Source: Eimeria necatrix (Eukaryota > Apicomplexa > Conoidasida > Eucoccidiorida > Eimeriidae). From it: a stretch of DNA of 21,839 nucleotides. Both the position numbers and the translations under genes were made by a program. The notes under the pieces were generated by a model. The model had not been told where the DNA came from and ran no database searches. It saw nothing but the letters and a program-made list of their open reading frames with translations. This document shows, piece after piece, positions 1 through 9,057 of this stretch. The stretch lies in contig NW_013654436.1 of the NCBI RefSeq assembly GCF_000499385.1, positions 1 to 21,839 on the forward strand. Direction: 5' to 3'. Every line of letters begins with the position of its first letter. Position 1 is the first letter of the stretch.

Positions 1-1921
1 CCTTGCACGTTCCTGGCTCGCTTGCATTCACACGTTCAAAACAGCGTAGGACTGTTAGTTCGTACGCTTTGGGCTGTCATCGATTGCTGAGGGGAGATCG
101 AACCTTCGATCCATATCTTTTTCACAAAAAAAGTGGAGGCAGATCCATTGAATCACAGCCATTAAACGCTGAGATATCTTTTGAATTTAGATTTGTAGCG
201 GGTTCTTCATTTACCGGAACCCCAAGTCCATAGACTTTGCCATTGGCTGACCCAGCTGAGCAATTCAACGAACCATTCAAATTGCAATCGAAAGACTCAA
301 AACGAAGTAATTGTACTGCATGGCTACACAATTAGGATCATGTCACCAAACCCACTGGACCCTTCAGCTTTGCGGGTTGTAAAGCCCATGGCTAGAGGCT
401 TCAAGCAGCTTTGCAAGAAGCTTTGCACATCAAAGTACTCAGCGTAATAAAGGACTTAGTCGAAACTGAAGATAATTTGACAAAAAATGACAGTAGTTTA
501 GGGGTACGCAAACACTTTTCCGGCAGATCACAGCAGAAGAGTTGAAAGCCACTTCAGAGCAGTGCAGCAAGACCATTCAGCAGCTTCGCAGCTTCCTGAA
601 GATTGGTTTCACAATATTATTTTCAATTCGGGACTGTTTGCAGCTCTTGCATCCCACCAAACAAGGAAATGCACTTTGCGAGGGAAGCTGAAGACTTGTC
701 CTTGCCTTCTTGGGCCGCCTCAACACTTAGGGAATAGTCCGAAGGGGATGTTGAGGACTCAGGCAAAGAAAAGTCTAGTTTTAAATGGAAAGACACGAAA
801 AAGACTCTTCCCACGGGAACCCGAAGAAAACCCGAGGGTGGCGATACACAGAAACGCCAGAAAATTGGGCTTTTTGCACCATTAATATACTTATTGAACA
901 GCTTTTTACTTAGGCAGTTGACTCCCCTCTGCAGCACTTTTTGAATTTCGCTGCTGCAGCAGCTCTAGCGCCACTCGCCAGAACCCCATGAAGAGTTCTT
1001 CAGCGATTAATGGGTTTTGTCTTTGATAATTGCAGAGCAGGAGCCCCCATAGACATAAATGCCAATTCAAGTTTCCTCTTGAGCAGCAACTGTGTACTGT
1101 GGATGGGCTCAAGAAAACTGCAAGGGTTTCAGCTGCCAGATCGACCGATCTCAGCCATCAAAACAGACTCCCAAGCCTCTCGCGTCATGGGAATTGCAAA
1201 TAAAAAGCCAGAAAGGTATTATGTGGCTTAAGGAGGCCGGATCGCTGCATCCCGAGCAGCAGCAAAACAAAGACCAAACTGCTGCTGCACAGCACACTTT
1301 CGCGGTGAGCAGCAGCGGTTGTCAAGGCGCTGCGGGACTCATCAGGCATTAAATCCAACTCTGGTATTTTTTAACAGTCAACACCAAAGAAGCTGATGCG
1401 AATTCAGTGCAGAAATGCCTCTTGAGAGACCCCAGAGCCCGTGAGGAGGGGTGGGGCCCCCGGGGGGCCCCGCAGCTGAACGAGGGAAGAACGGCGCGGA
1501 TCTCTGCAGACTTGCAGTTTTGTTTTCTCGCGAATCGATAAGCAAATTACAAATGGAATTAAAAAGAAACTTTAATGAAGAAAACTGGAGAAGACATGAG
1601 CATGCCGTGCTCGTGAGGCACACCAGCAGCATCGACAGTCACACGGCGATGGATAGCTGCTGCGAAGGAGCAGAAGACGCCATGGACAAATGCAGCAAAA
1701 GCGACAGCAGCGTTTGCTGCTGCTGCTGCTGCTGGGGCTGCTTGCCCTGGATATTCCTTCCTCCCATTGTGTGGTGGAAGCAGCCGCAAGACAGGCCTCC
1801 CCTGGCTATACAAGCCAGTGCTGCAGCAGCGCCAGCAGCAGCAAAAGCAGCAGCAGCAGAGTCAGAGAAGCCGCGCGGCCACGAATTGGTGCTGCTGCCC
1901 AGACGGGGAGCTTCCCGCTAG
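1..1921. other. Upstream region without a recognised gene
   Basis: The first 1.35 kb has balanced base composition and almost no CAG/CTG runs, unlike the rest of the window. Open frames occur on both strands (plus 200-450, plus 562-885, minus 1112-906, minus 937-623, minus 331-122). Several have mixed, protein-like composition, but none resembles a family I recognise, and no set of exons joins them convincingly. The MnmG-type gene should have an N-terminal FAD-binding domain upstream of 1922, and no GxGxxG-type motif was found here, so this stretch may be a long intron of that gene or intergenic DNA. From about 1440 GGGGCCCC-like sequence and CAG/CTG runs begin. At 1690 a short frame starts with a basic then leucine-rich stretch that looks like a signal peptide, but it is in a different frame from the MnmG exon. 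Confidence 0.5.
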
Positions 1922-1975
1922 CCTTTGTGCCCAGCGGAATCCACACAGGCACCTCCTCAACGCAAGCTGCGCTGT

Positions 1976-2023
<48 letters not shown>

Positions 2024-2361
2024 GCGGCAGCGGGTGTGCGGGGTCCGCCTCGCGGACGGCAGGGAAGTCCGAGCTGCTGCTGTTGTGCTTGCTGCTGGCA
2101 CTTTTCTAGATGCTGCTGTTGCTGTCGGCAGCAGCAAAGTTGCGGGGGGGCGCATGCACTCTGCAGCAGAGGCAGCAGCAGCAGCAGACGCGCGCCACCC
2201 GCTGCGCCTCCAGCAGCAGCAGCAGCAGCGGCAGCAGCAGCAGCAGCAGCAGCAGCTGCCTCCAGCCATCTGCAACGTCGAACCAGCAGCAAAAGGACTC
2301 GCGAAGGCGCTGCACCGCCTGGGCCTACAAACTACCTACTTTAAGACAGGTCGCTCGCTGC

Positions 2362-2412
<51 letters not shown>

Positions 2413-2567
2413 GGTCGGGCCAGATTAGCTTCCAAGCGCGCCGCGAGCCCCGAAGCTCGCTGCGGCGCTGCTTCGCCTCTGCTGCTGCTGCTGCTGCTGC
2501 TGGGTGTGGGGCGGCGGTGCTTGCTGCTTCTGCTGCTGCTGCCTCTGCGCGGTGCTGCTGCCAACAC

Positions 2568-2600
<33 letters not shown>

Positions 2601-3852
2601 AGGAACCCCCGCTCGGCTGCTGGGGTCTTCCGTGGACTTCTCGAAGCTGGAGCGGCAGCCGTCGGACCCGACGCCGCGTCCGTTTTCAGGTGTACATACA
2701 CCTGAGCAGCTGCGGAGGCGCAGCAAACTCTGGGTGGACTGTTTTGTTGGCCACACAAATAAAAAAACTTCGGAAATTGTGAAACTCCATTTGCAGAGTC
2801 TTCCGCAGCACAGGGGCGACCAGGGCCGCGGAGTGGGGCCCAGGTACTGCCCCTCCATCGCCAACAAGGTCCCAAACCCTAAACCCTAAACCCTAAACCC
2901 TAAACCCTAAACCCTAGGCCCCGCCAGCGCGAAACCCTGCAAGCCGACTCAAACCCTAGACCCTCGACCCCCGCCGGGGCGAACCCGACACTCCTACTCA
3001 AACCTTAAACCCTCGACCCAACACAGAGTCTAAACCCTACACACCAACTCAAACCCTAAACCCTAAACCCCCACCAAGGCTAAACCCTAGACGCCAAGTC
3101 AAACCCTAGACACTCAACTCCTATGCAAACCCTAAATCTCAACCCCAACACAAACCCTAAACCCTAAAGCTCAACGCAAACCCTAAACTCCAACACAAAC
3201 CCTAGGCCCTCAGCCCCGAACACGAAGCGAAGACCTGGGGGCTTTTCGACAAACCCTAAACCCTAAACCCTTTTCGGCAGACCCGAAACCCTAAGGCTCA
3301 AACCCTTAACCCCAGACGGCCGCGTTACACCAGCTTCCGCTGACTGCAGCCTGAGAACTGGGCACTAAAGGGTTTAGGGTTTAGGGTTCGGGGTTTAGGG
3401 TTTAGGGTTTAGGGTTTAGGGTTTAGAAACGTCACGCAAGCGGCGTACTCTCCCCGAGCTCCAGCCACAGATACTCGAGCTAGACTTTTGACATGAGGGC
3501 GGAGGCTCCAGGATTTAGGGTTTAGGGTTTAGGGTTTAGGGTTTAGGGTTTAGGGTTTGGGGCTGTGGCTGCAGATTCGTCAGTTTCCACACAACCCCTC
3601 CCACGTGGTTTGGCTGGAGCCCGAAGACCCCTCGATGTCAGTGATATACCCCGGGGGTTTGTCGGGAGCCTTTCCTGCTGCAGTGCAGCAGCAGCTGCTG
3701 CAGTCCGTGCCGGGGCTGGAAGCAGCAGTGCTGCTGCGGCTGGCCTACGATGTGGAGTACTTGGTAGTTAAGGGCAGCGAGGTGCAGCAGACGCTGCAGG
3801 CCAAGAATGTCGAGGGCCTCTTTGTTGCAGGACAAGTCCTGGGGACCACAGG

Positions 3853-3895
<43 letters not shown>

Positions 3896-5077
3896 TTGGC
3901 TGCGGCTGGGGGCTGGCTAGTGATGCTGCACAGTCGTCGCAGCAGCTGCTGCTGCTGCTCTTGCTGCTGCCAGCTGGCGGCCAGCTTCGCTGCCGTTGCA
4001 GCTGCTGGTCTTGTAGATGGGGTCGCAGTTTCTGCTGCTAGGCTTTTGCTGCAGCAGCTGCTGCGGCCGCTGCTGCAGCCGCCGCTGCAGCAGCAGCAGC
4101 AACTGCTGCTGCTCTACGCTAATCAAAGCGCATATCTCTGCGCTGAGACCCTTACGGCCCTTTGCATGCGTTCGCATTGCTAGGCATGAATTGATTTAAT
4201 TTAATTTAATTTAATTTAATTAACTTAATTGACTTTAGTTGCTTCATCGAACAAAAGATGGATGAATGCATTTTGCATGCACCTGTGGGCGTGCCCATGT
4301 GCAGTGTACGTACACCCGAGCGCAGCAGCGCAGCAGCGCAGCAGCAAAGCTTTTGCTGCGCTTGTGTCTGTCTTTGCGCAGCAGCAGCAGCAGAAGCTGC
4401 GGGAACTTTGAGCGGAATTAATATTTCTTTGCTTCTGTTTGCTGCAGGATATGAAGAAGCAGCAGCACTGGGCCTCCTCGCGGGCTGGAACGCGGCGCTG
4501 TTTGCCCTTGCGCAGAAGGCTGGAAGCAGGAGAACTGCAGCAGCAGCAGCACGAGCAGCAGGAGCTGCGGCAGCAGCAGCTCAAGCGTCAGAAGCCGCAG
4601 CAGCAGCAGCAGCGGCGGCGGCGGATCCCGCTGCTGCTGCTGCTGGCGAGCCGTCCGGAGCAGCAGCAGCAGCTTCGGAGTCTTTGCAAGCAGCTCCCGC
4701 TTCTCCTCCCGCAGGCAGCAGCAGCAGCAGCGGCGACAGCAGCAGCAGCGGCGGCGGCGGGAGCCAGCAGCCGGCAGCAGCAGCAGCAGCAGCAGCTGCT
4801 GCTGCTGCACTGCCCCCCTTCGTGGTGCTGGACCCCCTGCAGTCCATGACCGGGGCAGTGGTCCAGCAACTGACCAGTGGTCACGCTCAAGAGCCGCTGC
4901 GGGCTTTTGCTGCTCGCCTTCGCTCGCGGCTGCGGGTCCGCTGCGACAACGCAGCAGAGCGGCTGCTGCCTGCTGCGCTGCAGGGGGGCCTTTTTGCTGC
5001 TGCCCACAAAAGAGTTCGCCGGGAGCAGCAGCGGATTCGCCACGTCAACAGACTCACGCAGCTCGTGGGGTCAGCAG

Positions 5078-5134
<57 letters not shown>

Positions 5135-5287
5135 TGCTGCGGCTGGTGGCGCTGACGCGACGTTGACAGTTGCTGCTGGGCCCGCGGCCGGTGCAGCAGC
5201 AGCAGCTGCTGCTGCTGCTGTTGCTCATGCTGTTGCGGCTGGTGGCTCTGACGCTACTTTGACAGTTGCTGCTGGGCCCGCGGCTCG

Positions 5288-5320
<33 letters not shown>

Positions 5321-5414
5321 AGTTGAGGACTATCTGGCTGGCACTGTGGGGTGCTGGGGCTGTGTGTTGGGCGTGGGGCGGGTGGTGTGTTTAGGTGTCT
5401 GTACACCTGAAATG

Positions 5415-5450
<36 letters not shown>

Positions 5451-6862
5451 CTTGCAGCCAATTTGAACTGTCAGCTTCGCGGTGGTCTTTTTTGCTTTCG
5501 CGAGCAATATCTTGTTTGGAGCAGCTGCAGCAGCACGCCGGCGCTGCTGCTGCAGCCACGCCAGCAGCAGCAGCAGCAGCAGCAGCGACAACAGCAGCAG
5601 CAGCCTCAGCAGCAACGCCGGCGGGCTTGGCCGCAGGCTGGTCTGCGGGCGGCGCTGCTGCAGTGCCCTCTGCTGCTGCTGCTGCAGCAAACGGGTTTCC
5701 TGCTGCTTACGCGCAGCTAATCCACGCCCCGCTGCAGCTGCTGCTGCTGGGCCTCAAAGCCTGGGCAGCAGCTGTGGGGCCCGGGGCCCGCAGGTGGTCT
5801 GGGGCCCAGCTGCTGGCAGCTTTGCCTCCCGTGCTGCTGAAGCTGGAGCAGCAGCAAACCCAAGGGCAGGCTGCTGCAGCAGCAGCAGCTCCCCAGCTGC
5901 TGCCAGCTCCCCCGAAGCCCACGCAGAGGCAGCAAGCAGCAGCAGCAGAGCCGCAAGCAGCAGCAGCAGAGCCGCAAGCAGCAGCAAACATGCGGCAAGC
6001 AGCAGCAAATGAGCAGCACACAGCAGCAGCCGAGCATGCAGCGGCAGCAGAGCAGCAAACAGCTGCAGCGGAGCAGGACGCAGCAGCAGCAAAGCAGCAC
6101 GCAGCAGCAGCAAAGCAGCACGCAGCGGCAGCAGAGCAGCACGCAGCGACAGCGGAGCAGCAGACAGCAGCAGCAGAGCAGCACGCGGCAGCAGCAGAGC
6201 AGCACGCGGCAGCAGCAGAGAAGCAAACAGCAGCAGCAGACGCAAACGAGCCCCCAGCGAAGTCCCCAGCGGGGGCCCCACAGGGGGCCCCCCCGCAGGG
6301 GCCCCCTCGGGGGGGCCTCCAGGGGGCCCCCCGGGGGGGCCCCCCGGGGGCCCCTGAGGAGGCCCTGTGGGGGCCCCCAAAAGGGGCCCCGGAGTCCCCG
6401 GGGGCCCCCGCGGGGGCCCCCAGGGGGGCCCCCCCGGCAGCAGCAGACGAGGGGCCCCACTTGAGCAGGGACTGTGTTGCGCTGCAGCTGCTGGTGTCTT
6501 TGCTGCTGGACGAAATGGCTGCGCAGCAGCGGGGGCCCCGGGGGCCCCCCGGAGAGGGTACAGAGGGGGGGGCCCCCAGGAAGATGAGGATTTGCTGCTG
6601 AAGTGCTTAACTCCCTCTTTTGGAAGTGTTGTTTCTTGGGGGCCCCCAGGAAGATGAGGATTTGCTGCTGAAGTGCTTAACTCCCTCTTTTGGAAGTGTT
6701 GTTTCTTGTTCTGTCTTTGCGCAAATTAGATATTCTTTTTATTTCCAAAGAGAACAAAGAGAAGCAGCAGCAGCAGAGTCCAACGAATTGATTCCTGAAG
6801 TCATCAACAGGTGCGCTGCTGCGCTGCAGTTCCCTGCATGCGGTGCTTCCGTGGCTTGCTGC

Positions 6863-6916
<54 letters not shown>

Positions 6917-7760
6917 GGTTTTTCTCTCGCCGGGTGCGCTGCGGCTGCTGTTCTCTCAAGGGCACAGCTAAGAAAGCTTTTTCCTTTTGATGATTTGTTT
7001 CTCTTTTTGAGTTTTATTTCAAAATGTTTTTCGTTTTGATAATTATTTTCTCTTTTTTGAGTTTTATTTCAAAATACTTTTCGTTTTGATGGCTCTTTTC
7101 TTTTGGCCCTTTGTGCTCTTCGTGTGCTGCATGCGCGTTGCGGTGTCTGTACAGTGCGTGAGGTGTATAGGCAGCTCCAGAAGTGTTTCTGCTGCTCAGC
7201 TGTATAGGGAGTTTTCTCTAAATGCTTGCAGCTGACCAAAAGCGGACTTTTTGCTGCAGTTAATTAATCAAATTTAAACATTTTAAGACACTTTTAACTT
7301 TCCAAGAAAACGCAATTTGCCATTTCTGGGGTGTATAGCCAGCTTGAGGTGTATAGGCAGCTTGAGGTGTATAGGCAGCTCGAGGTGTATAGGCAGCTTG
7401 AGGTGTATGGGCAGCTTGAGGTGTATAGGCAGCTCGAGGTGTATAGGGAGTCAGGGAGTGGGGCTTTCGTTTGGTTTGCTGCTGCATGCAGCAGCATGAT
7501 TTGTGTGGTTTGCTGCTGCATGCATGCACTGGATCTGTTGTTTGCTTCCTTTGCTGCTGCAGAGAACTTTATCCTTTTTTGTGTTTGGAAGAAATCGAAA
7601 ATCTGCAGCGCCAAAAACCCCACACTTTCCGGGAGGCGCATTTGCTGGGCTCTCTGCGGCCCTCTTCTTTGCTGCAGCTCTTCCGGGCGAAGCGTCAGCA
7701 GCAGCAGCAGCAGCAGCGGCAGCAGCAGCAGCAGCGGCAGCAGCAGCAGCAACGACAGAG

Positions 7761-7795
<35 letters not shown>

Positions 7796-7802
7796 GGCAA
7801 CA

Positions 7803-7845
<43 letters not shown>

Positions 7846-7854
7846 AGTGAATAG
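1922..7854 (+). CDS. MnmG/GidA/MTO1-type tRNA uridine-modification enzyme (5' partial, multi-exon)
   Basis: The family is an FAD enzyme that, with the GTPase MnmE, puts a carboxymethylaminomethyl-type group on wobble uridine 34 of organellar tRNAs. Exons supported by homology are: 1922?-2349, with VCGVRLADG and the GTFLD motif; 2603-2868, with KTGTPARL across the splice, VDFSKLE, DCFVGHTN and GPRYCPSI; 3575-3851, with FPHNPSHVVWLEPED and EGLFVAGQ; 4448 to about 5069, with GYEEAAALGLLAGWNAA across the splice and an EPLRAF...RVRCDNA region; 6650-6810, with IRYSFYFQREQ; and 7563-7854, with LEEIENLQRQKPHTF, ending in a Gln run and TAG. Phases agree at 2349/2603 (1), 2868/3575 (0), 3851/4448 (1) and 6810/7563 (2). 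Both cysteines conserved in bacterial MnmG (CFVGHTN and RYCPSI) are present. Exon 5458 to about 6560 is uncertain. The N-terminal Rossmann domain is missing from the window. Apicomplexan mitochondrial DNA carries no tRNA genes, so the apicoplast is the likelier site; that is inference. Confidence 0.85.
1976..2033. repeat. Long CAG run (one of many)
   Basis: About 18 uninterrupted CAG triplets lie within the first recognisable MnmG exon, just before VCGVRLADG. Other long runs: 2358-2411, 5083-5145, 7795-7841, 11619-11682, 12139-12175, 14701-14757, 15382-15433, 15994-16037, 16493-16530, 18727-18845, 19196-19246, 20323-20357, 21079-21120 and 21190-21240. Every one leaves open frames on both strands in up to three phases, so frame length is no guide to coding here. 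Confidence 0.95.
2350..2602 (+). other. Intron of the MnmG-type gene rich in sense-strand CTG repeats
   Basis: This intron runs from ACAG^GTCGCT to GCTGCAG^GAACC. Both ends are fixed by the KTG/TPARL motif of the family, which is split in phase 1 across it. It starts with about 18 CTG/TTG triplets and ends with two further CTG runs leading straight into the acceptor CAG. On the sense strand CTG dominates, whereas the flanking exons carry CAG. Confidence 0.85.
2869..3574 (+). repeat. Intron made largely of telomere-like repeats in inverted orientation
   Basis: This 706-base intron joins codon-phase-0 exons (IANK to IRQFPHN), so its ends are fixed by homology. Just after the donor AAG^GTCCCA it enters AAACCCT repeats (2874-2916). 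Degenerate copies follow to about 3305, many spaced by short C-rich inserts. The opposite orientation, TTTAGGG, then appears at 3368-3426 and again at 3512-3559, ending 15 bases before the acceptor CTGCAG. A unique 85-base stretch (3427-3511) separates the two TTTAGGG blocks. Coccidian telomeres use the TTTAGGG unit, but here the repeats lie inside a gene. Confidence 0.9.
3852..4447 (+). other. Intron of the MnmG-type gene with CTG runs and a TTTAA array
   Basis: The donor ACAG^GTGCTG and acceptor TTTGCTGCAG^GATATG split the family motif GTTGYEEAAALG in phase 1. The 5' half is CTG-rich. At about 4193-4222 there is a short array of the 5-base unit TTTAA. At 4307-4320 lies a copy of the dispersed GTGT-N4-ACACC palindrome. 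An AT-rich stretch leads into the acceptor. Confidence 0.8.
5142..5333. repeat. 96-base imperfect tandem duplication with CTG runs
   Basis: A unit starting at 5142 recurs at 5238 (shared landmarks GCTGGTGGC and TTGACAGTTGCTGCTGGGCC). The copies differ at scattered positions and in the length of the CTG run. The period is a multiple of three. It probably lies in an intron of the MnmG-type gene: a phase-2 donor at 5070 (GTGGG^GTCAGC) and an acceptor at 5457 (CTTGCAG^CCAATT) are compatible, but homology does not prove this boundary. Confidence 0.7.
5458..6601 (+). CDS. Ala/Gln-rich insertion segment of the MnmG-type gene (uncertain exon)
   Basis: One open frame (stop at 6599-6601) begins after the acceptor TGTCTTGCAG. 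It encodes a short non-repetitive start (QFELSASRWSFLLSRA), then alanine-rich tracts. A segment including GFPAAYAQLIHAPLQLLLLG follows, then about 20 units of the type (A)n-EQ-(H/Q)-(T/A)A from 5930 to 6240, and a Gly/Pro/Ala stretch from GGGGCCCC DNA. It ends with LLVSLLLDEMAAQQ. The position fits the MnmG linker between the catalytic region and the C-terminal KYxxYI segment, and SLLLDEM may correspond to that linker, but the identity is weak. How it joins the 6650 exon is unresolved: the frames differ, and a 70-base duplication sits at the junction. Confidence 0.45.
6266..6560. repeat. GGGGCCCC-type repeat tract
   Basis: Runs of G and C alternate as GGGGGCCCC-like palindromic units through this stretch, interrupted by single A or T bases. 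Read on the plus strand they give Gly/Pro/Ala. Similar tracts lie at 11033-11535 and 18048-18420. Confidence 0.85.
6571..6708. repeat. 70-base perfect tandem duplication at an exon start
   Basis: The sequence from GGCCCCCAGG at 6571 repeats from 6641 with a period of 70 bases and no visible mismatch until about 6708. The second copy supplies the acceptor CCCCCAG and the first part of the C-terminal MnmG exon (EDEDLLLKCLTPSFG). In the first copy the same frame runs into a stop inside copy 2. Seventy is not a multiple of three, so both copies cannot be read through in one frame. Confidence 0.9.
6811..7562 (+). other. Intron of the MnmG-type gene with CTG run, AT-rich repeat and 18-base array
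   Basis: This 752-base intron is bounded by AACAG^GTGCGC and GCTGCTGCAG^AGAAC. The phases match (2) and family homology continues on both sides. It holds a CTG run (6859-6915), an imperfect tandem copy of a T-rich segment of about 60 bases (6980-7092), and an array of 18-base units (7329-7450). Confidence 0.8.
7329..7450. repeat. 18-base tandem array, unit GAGGTGTATAGGCAGCTY
   Basis: Seven near-identical units follow one another, with single changes (AGCCAGC, ATGGGCAG) and a Y (T or C) at the unit end. Lone copies lie upstream near 7159-7176 and 7199-7210. The core GGTGTATAGGCAGC resembles the dispersed motif GGTGTACAGACAGC at 20171. The minus strand reads as Tyr-Thr-Pro-Gln-Ala-Ala repeats, but the array lies inside an intron of the plus-strand gene, so I do not treat that as coding. 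Confidence 0.9.
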
Positions 7855-7897
7855 AGGGCCTCGCGGTGCAGCAAAGGGAGCAGCACATTAGAGAGAG

Positions 7898-8063
7898 AAG
7901 CAGCAGCAGCTGCAGCTGAAGAAAAAAAGATTTCGGAAATAAAAAAAGAAAGAAAGACAAAACAAATAAAATAAGAATGGAAGCAGCAGCAGCTGCAGCT
8001 GAAGAAAAAAAGATTTCGGAAATAAAAAAAGAAAGAAAGACAAAACAAATAAAATAAGAATGG
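7898..8063. repeat. 83-base perfect tandem duplication
   Basis: The unit from AAGCAGCAGCAGCTGCAG to ATAAGAATGG occupies 7898-7980 and is repeated without visible change at 7981-8063. It lies just downstream of the MnmG-type stop codon. Confidence 0.9.
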
Positions 8064-8370
8064 AATTGAAATAAATAAACAAAAAGAAAAAATATTAAAA
8101 AATAAGGTCATTAAAGAAGTCCAGAAAGATAGAAGCAAAATGAAAAAAGAGGGATTTAATTACAAATGACAAAAATAAAAAAAAAGGAAACTTAATTTTA
8201 AATGAAAAAAGACAGAAACAGCAGCAGAAGCCATTTAAGGAGAGGCATTTGCTGCTGCTGCTGCTGCAGCTGCAGCAGCAGCTGCTGCTGCTGCTCCAAA
8301 AGGCTGCAAATTATTTCTTTTTTGCTTCCGGAAACCCTTTTTTAAAAACTGCTTTTGTTCAATAAAGACA

Positions 8371-8769
8371 AATAGCAGCAAAAAGGATAGTTGCAGCAGC
8401 AGCAAAAAGCATAACTGCAGCAGCAGCAAAAAGGATAGTTGCAGCAGCAGCAAAAAGGATAGTTGCAGCAGCAGCAAAAAGGATCATTGCAGCAGCAGCA
8501 AAAGCCATAACTGCAGCAGCAGCAAAAAGGATAGTTGCAGCAGCAGCAGCAAAAAAGATAAAAGCAGGAGCAGCAAAAAGGATAACTGCAACAGCAGCAA
8601 AACAGACAAAACTAGAAGCAGCAGAAAGACAATTGCAACAGCAGCAAAAAGACAATTGCAGCAGCAGCAAAAAGACAATTGCAACAGCAGCAAAAAGGTA
8701 AAAGTAGAAGCAGCAAAGGACAATTGCAGCAGCAGCAAAAATTAACTGCAGCAGCAGCAAAAAGGTAAG
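8371..8769. repeat. Degenerate 24-base array, core GCAGCAGCAGCAAAAAGGAT
   Basis: About 16 units of a CAG triplet group followed by an A-run and ATAGTTGC, ATAACTGC or ACAATTGC-like ends lie head to tail. Early copies are regular and later ones drift. The minus strand reads as Ala/Leu/Phe-rich sequence, which I attribute to the repeat rather than to a gene. Confidence 0.85.
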
Positions 8770-9057
8770 AGTAAAAGTGACTTTGTTTTTGCTTGAGGCC
8801 AAAAGTGTATTTTAAAAAGTGAATTAAAAGCTGCAACTGGAAAATTAGAAATAAAAGAAATTAAAATAAATAAAAAGAAATAAAAATATAAATAAAAAAG
8901 AAATAGAAAAGAAATGAAAAGGAAACAGATAAAAAACTAAAAAGGAATTGAAAAGAATTAAATAAAATGAACGAAAAGCAAACAAATAAAAGAAATGAAA
9001 AGGAAATAAGTAAAAGAAATAAAAAAGAAAATGAAAAAAAGATATTTGAAAAGAAAC

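Noticed and set aside
86..115. GGTTCGAT-like sequence on the minus strand resembling a tRNA T-arm
   Set aside because: The flanking bases do not pair as a T-stem and no acceptor stem, D-arm or anticodon arm is present; it is a small palindrome.
1690..2109. Frame beginning MQQKRQQRLLLLLLLGLLAL, resembling a signal peptide for apicoplast import of the MnmG-type enzyme
   Set aside because: It is in a different frame from the MnmG exon, it lacks the FAD-binding domain that should follow, and the leucines come from a CTG run, so the resemblance may be accidental.
2690..2732. An intron starting at TTTTCAG^GTGTACATACACC
   Set aside because: The frame continues without a break into DCFVGHTN, none of the possible acceptors before that motif has the matching phase, and the intron would be only about 35 bases.
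2874..3560. A true telomere or chromosome end
   Set aside because: Recognisable exons of one gene lie on both sides, the repeat is degenerate, and both orientations are present, so it is interstitial.
7294..7529. Minus-strand YTPQAA repeat protein
   Set aside because: It is produced by the 18-base array inside an intron of the plus-strand gene and has no supporting start context or homology.
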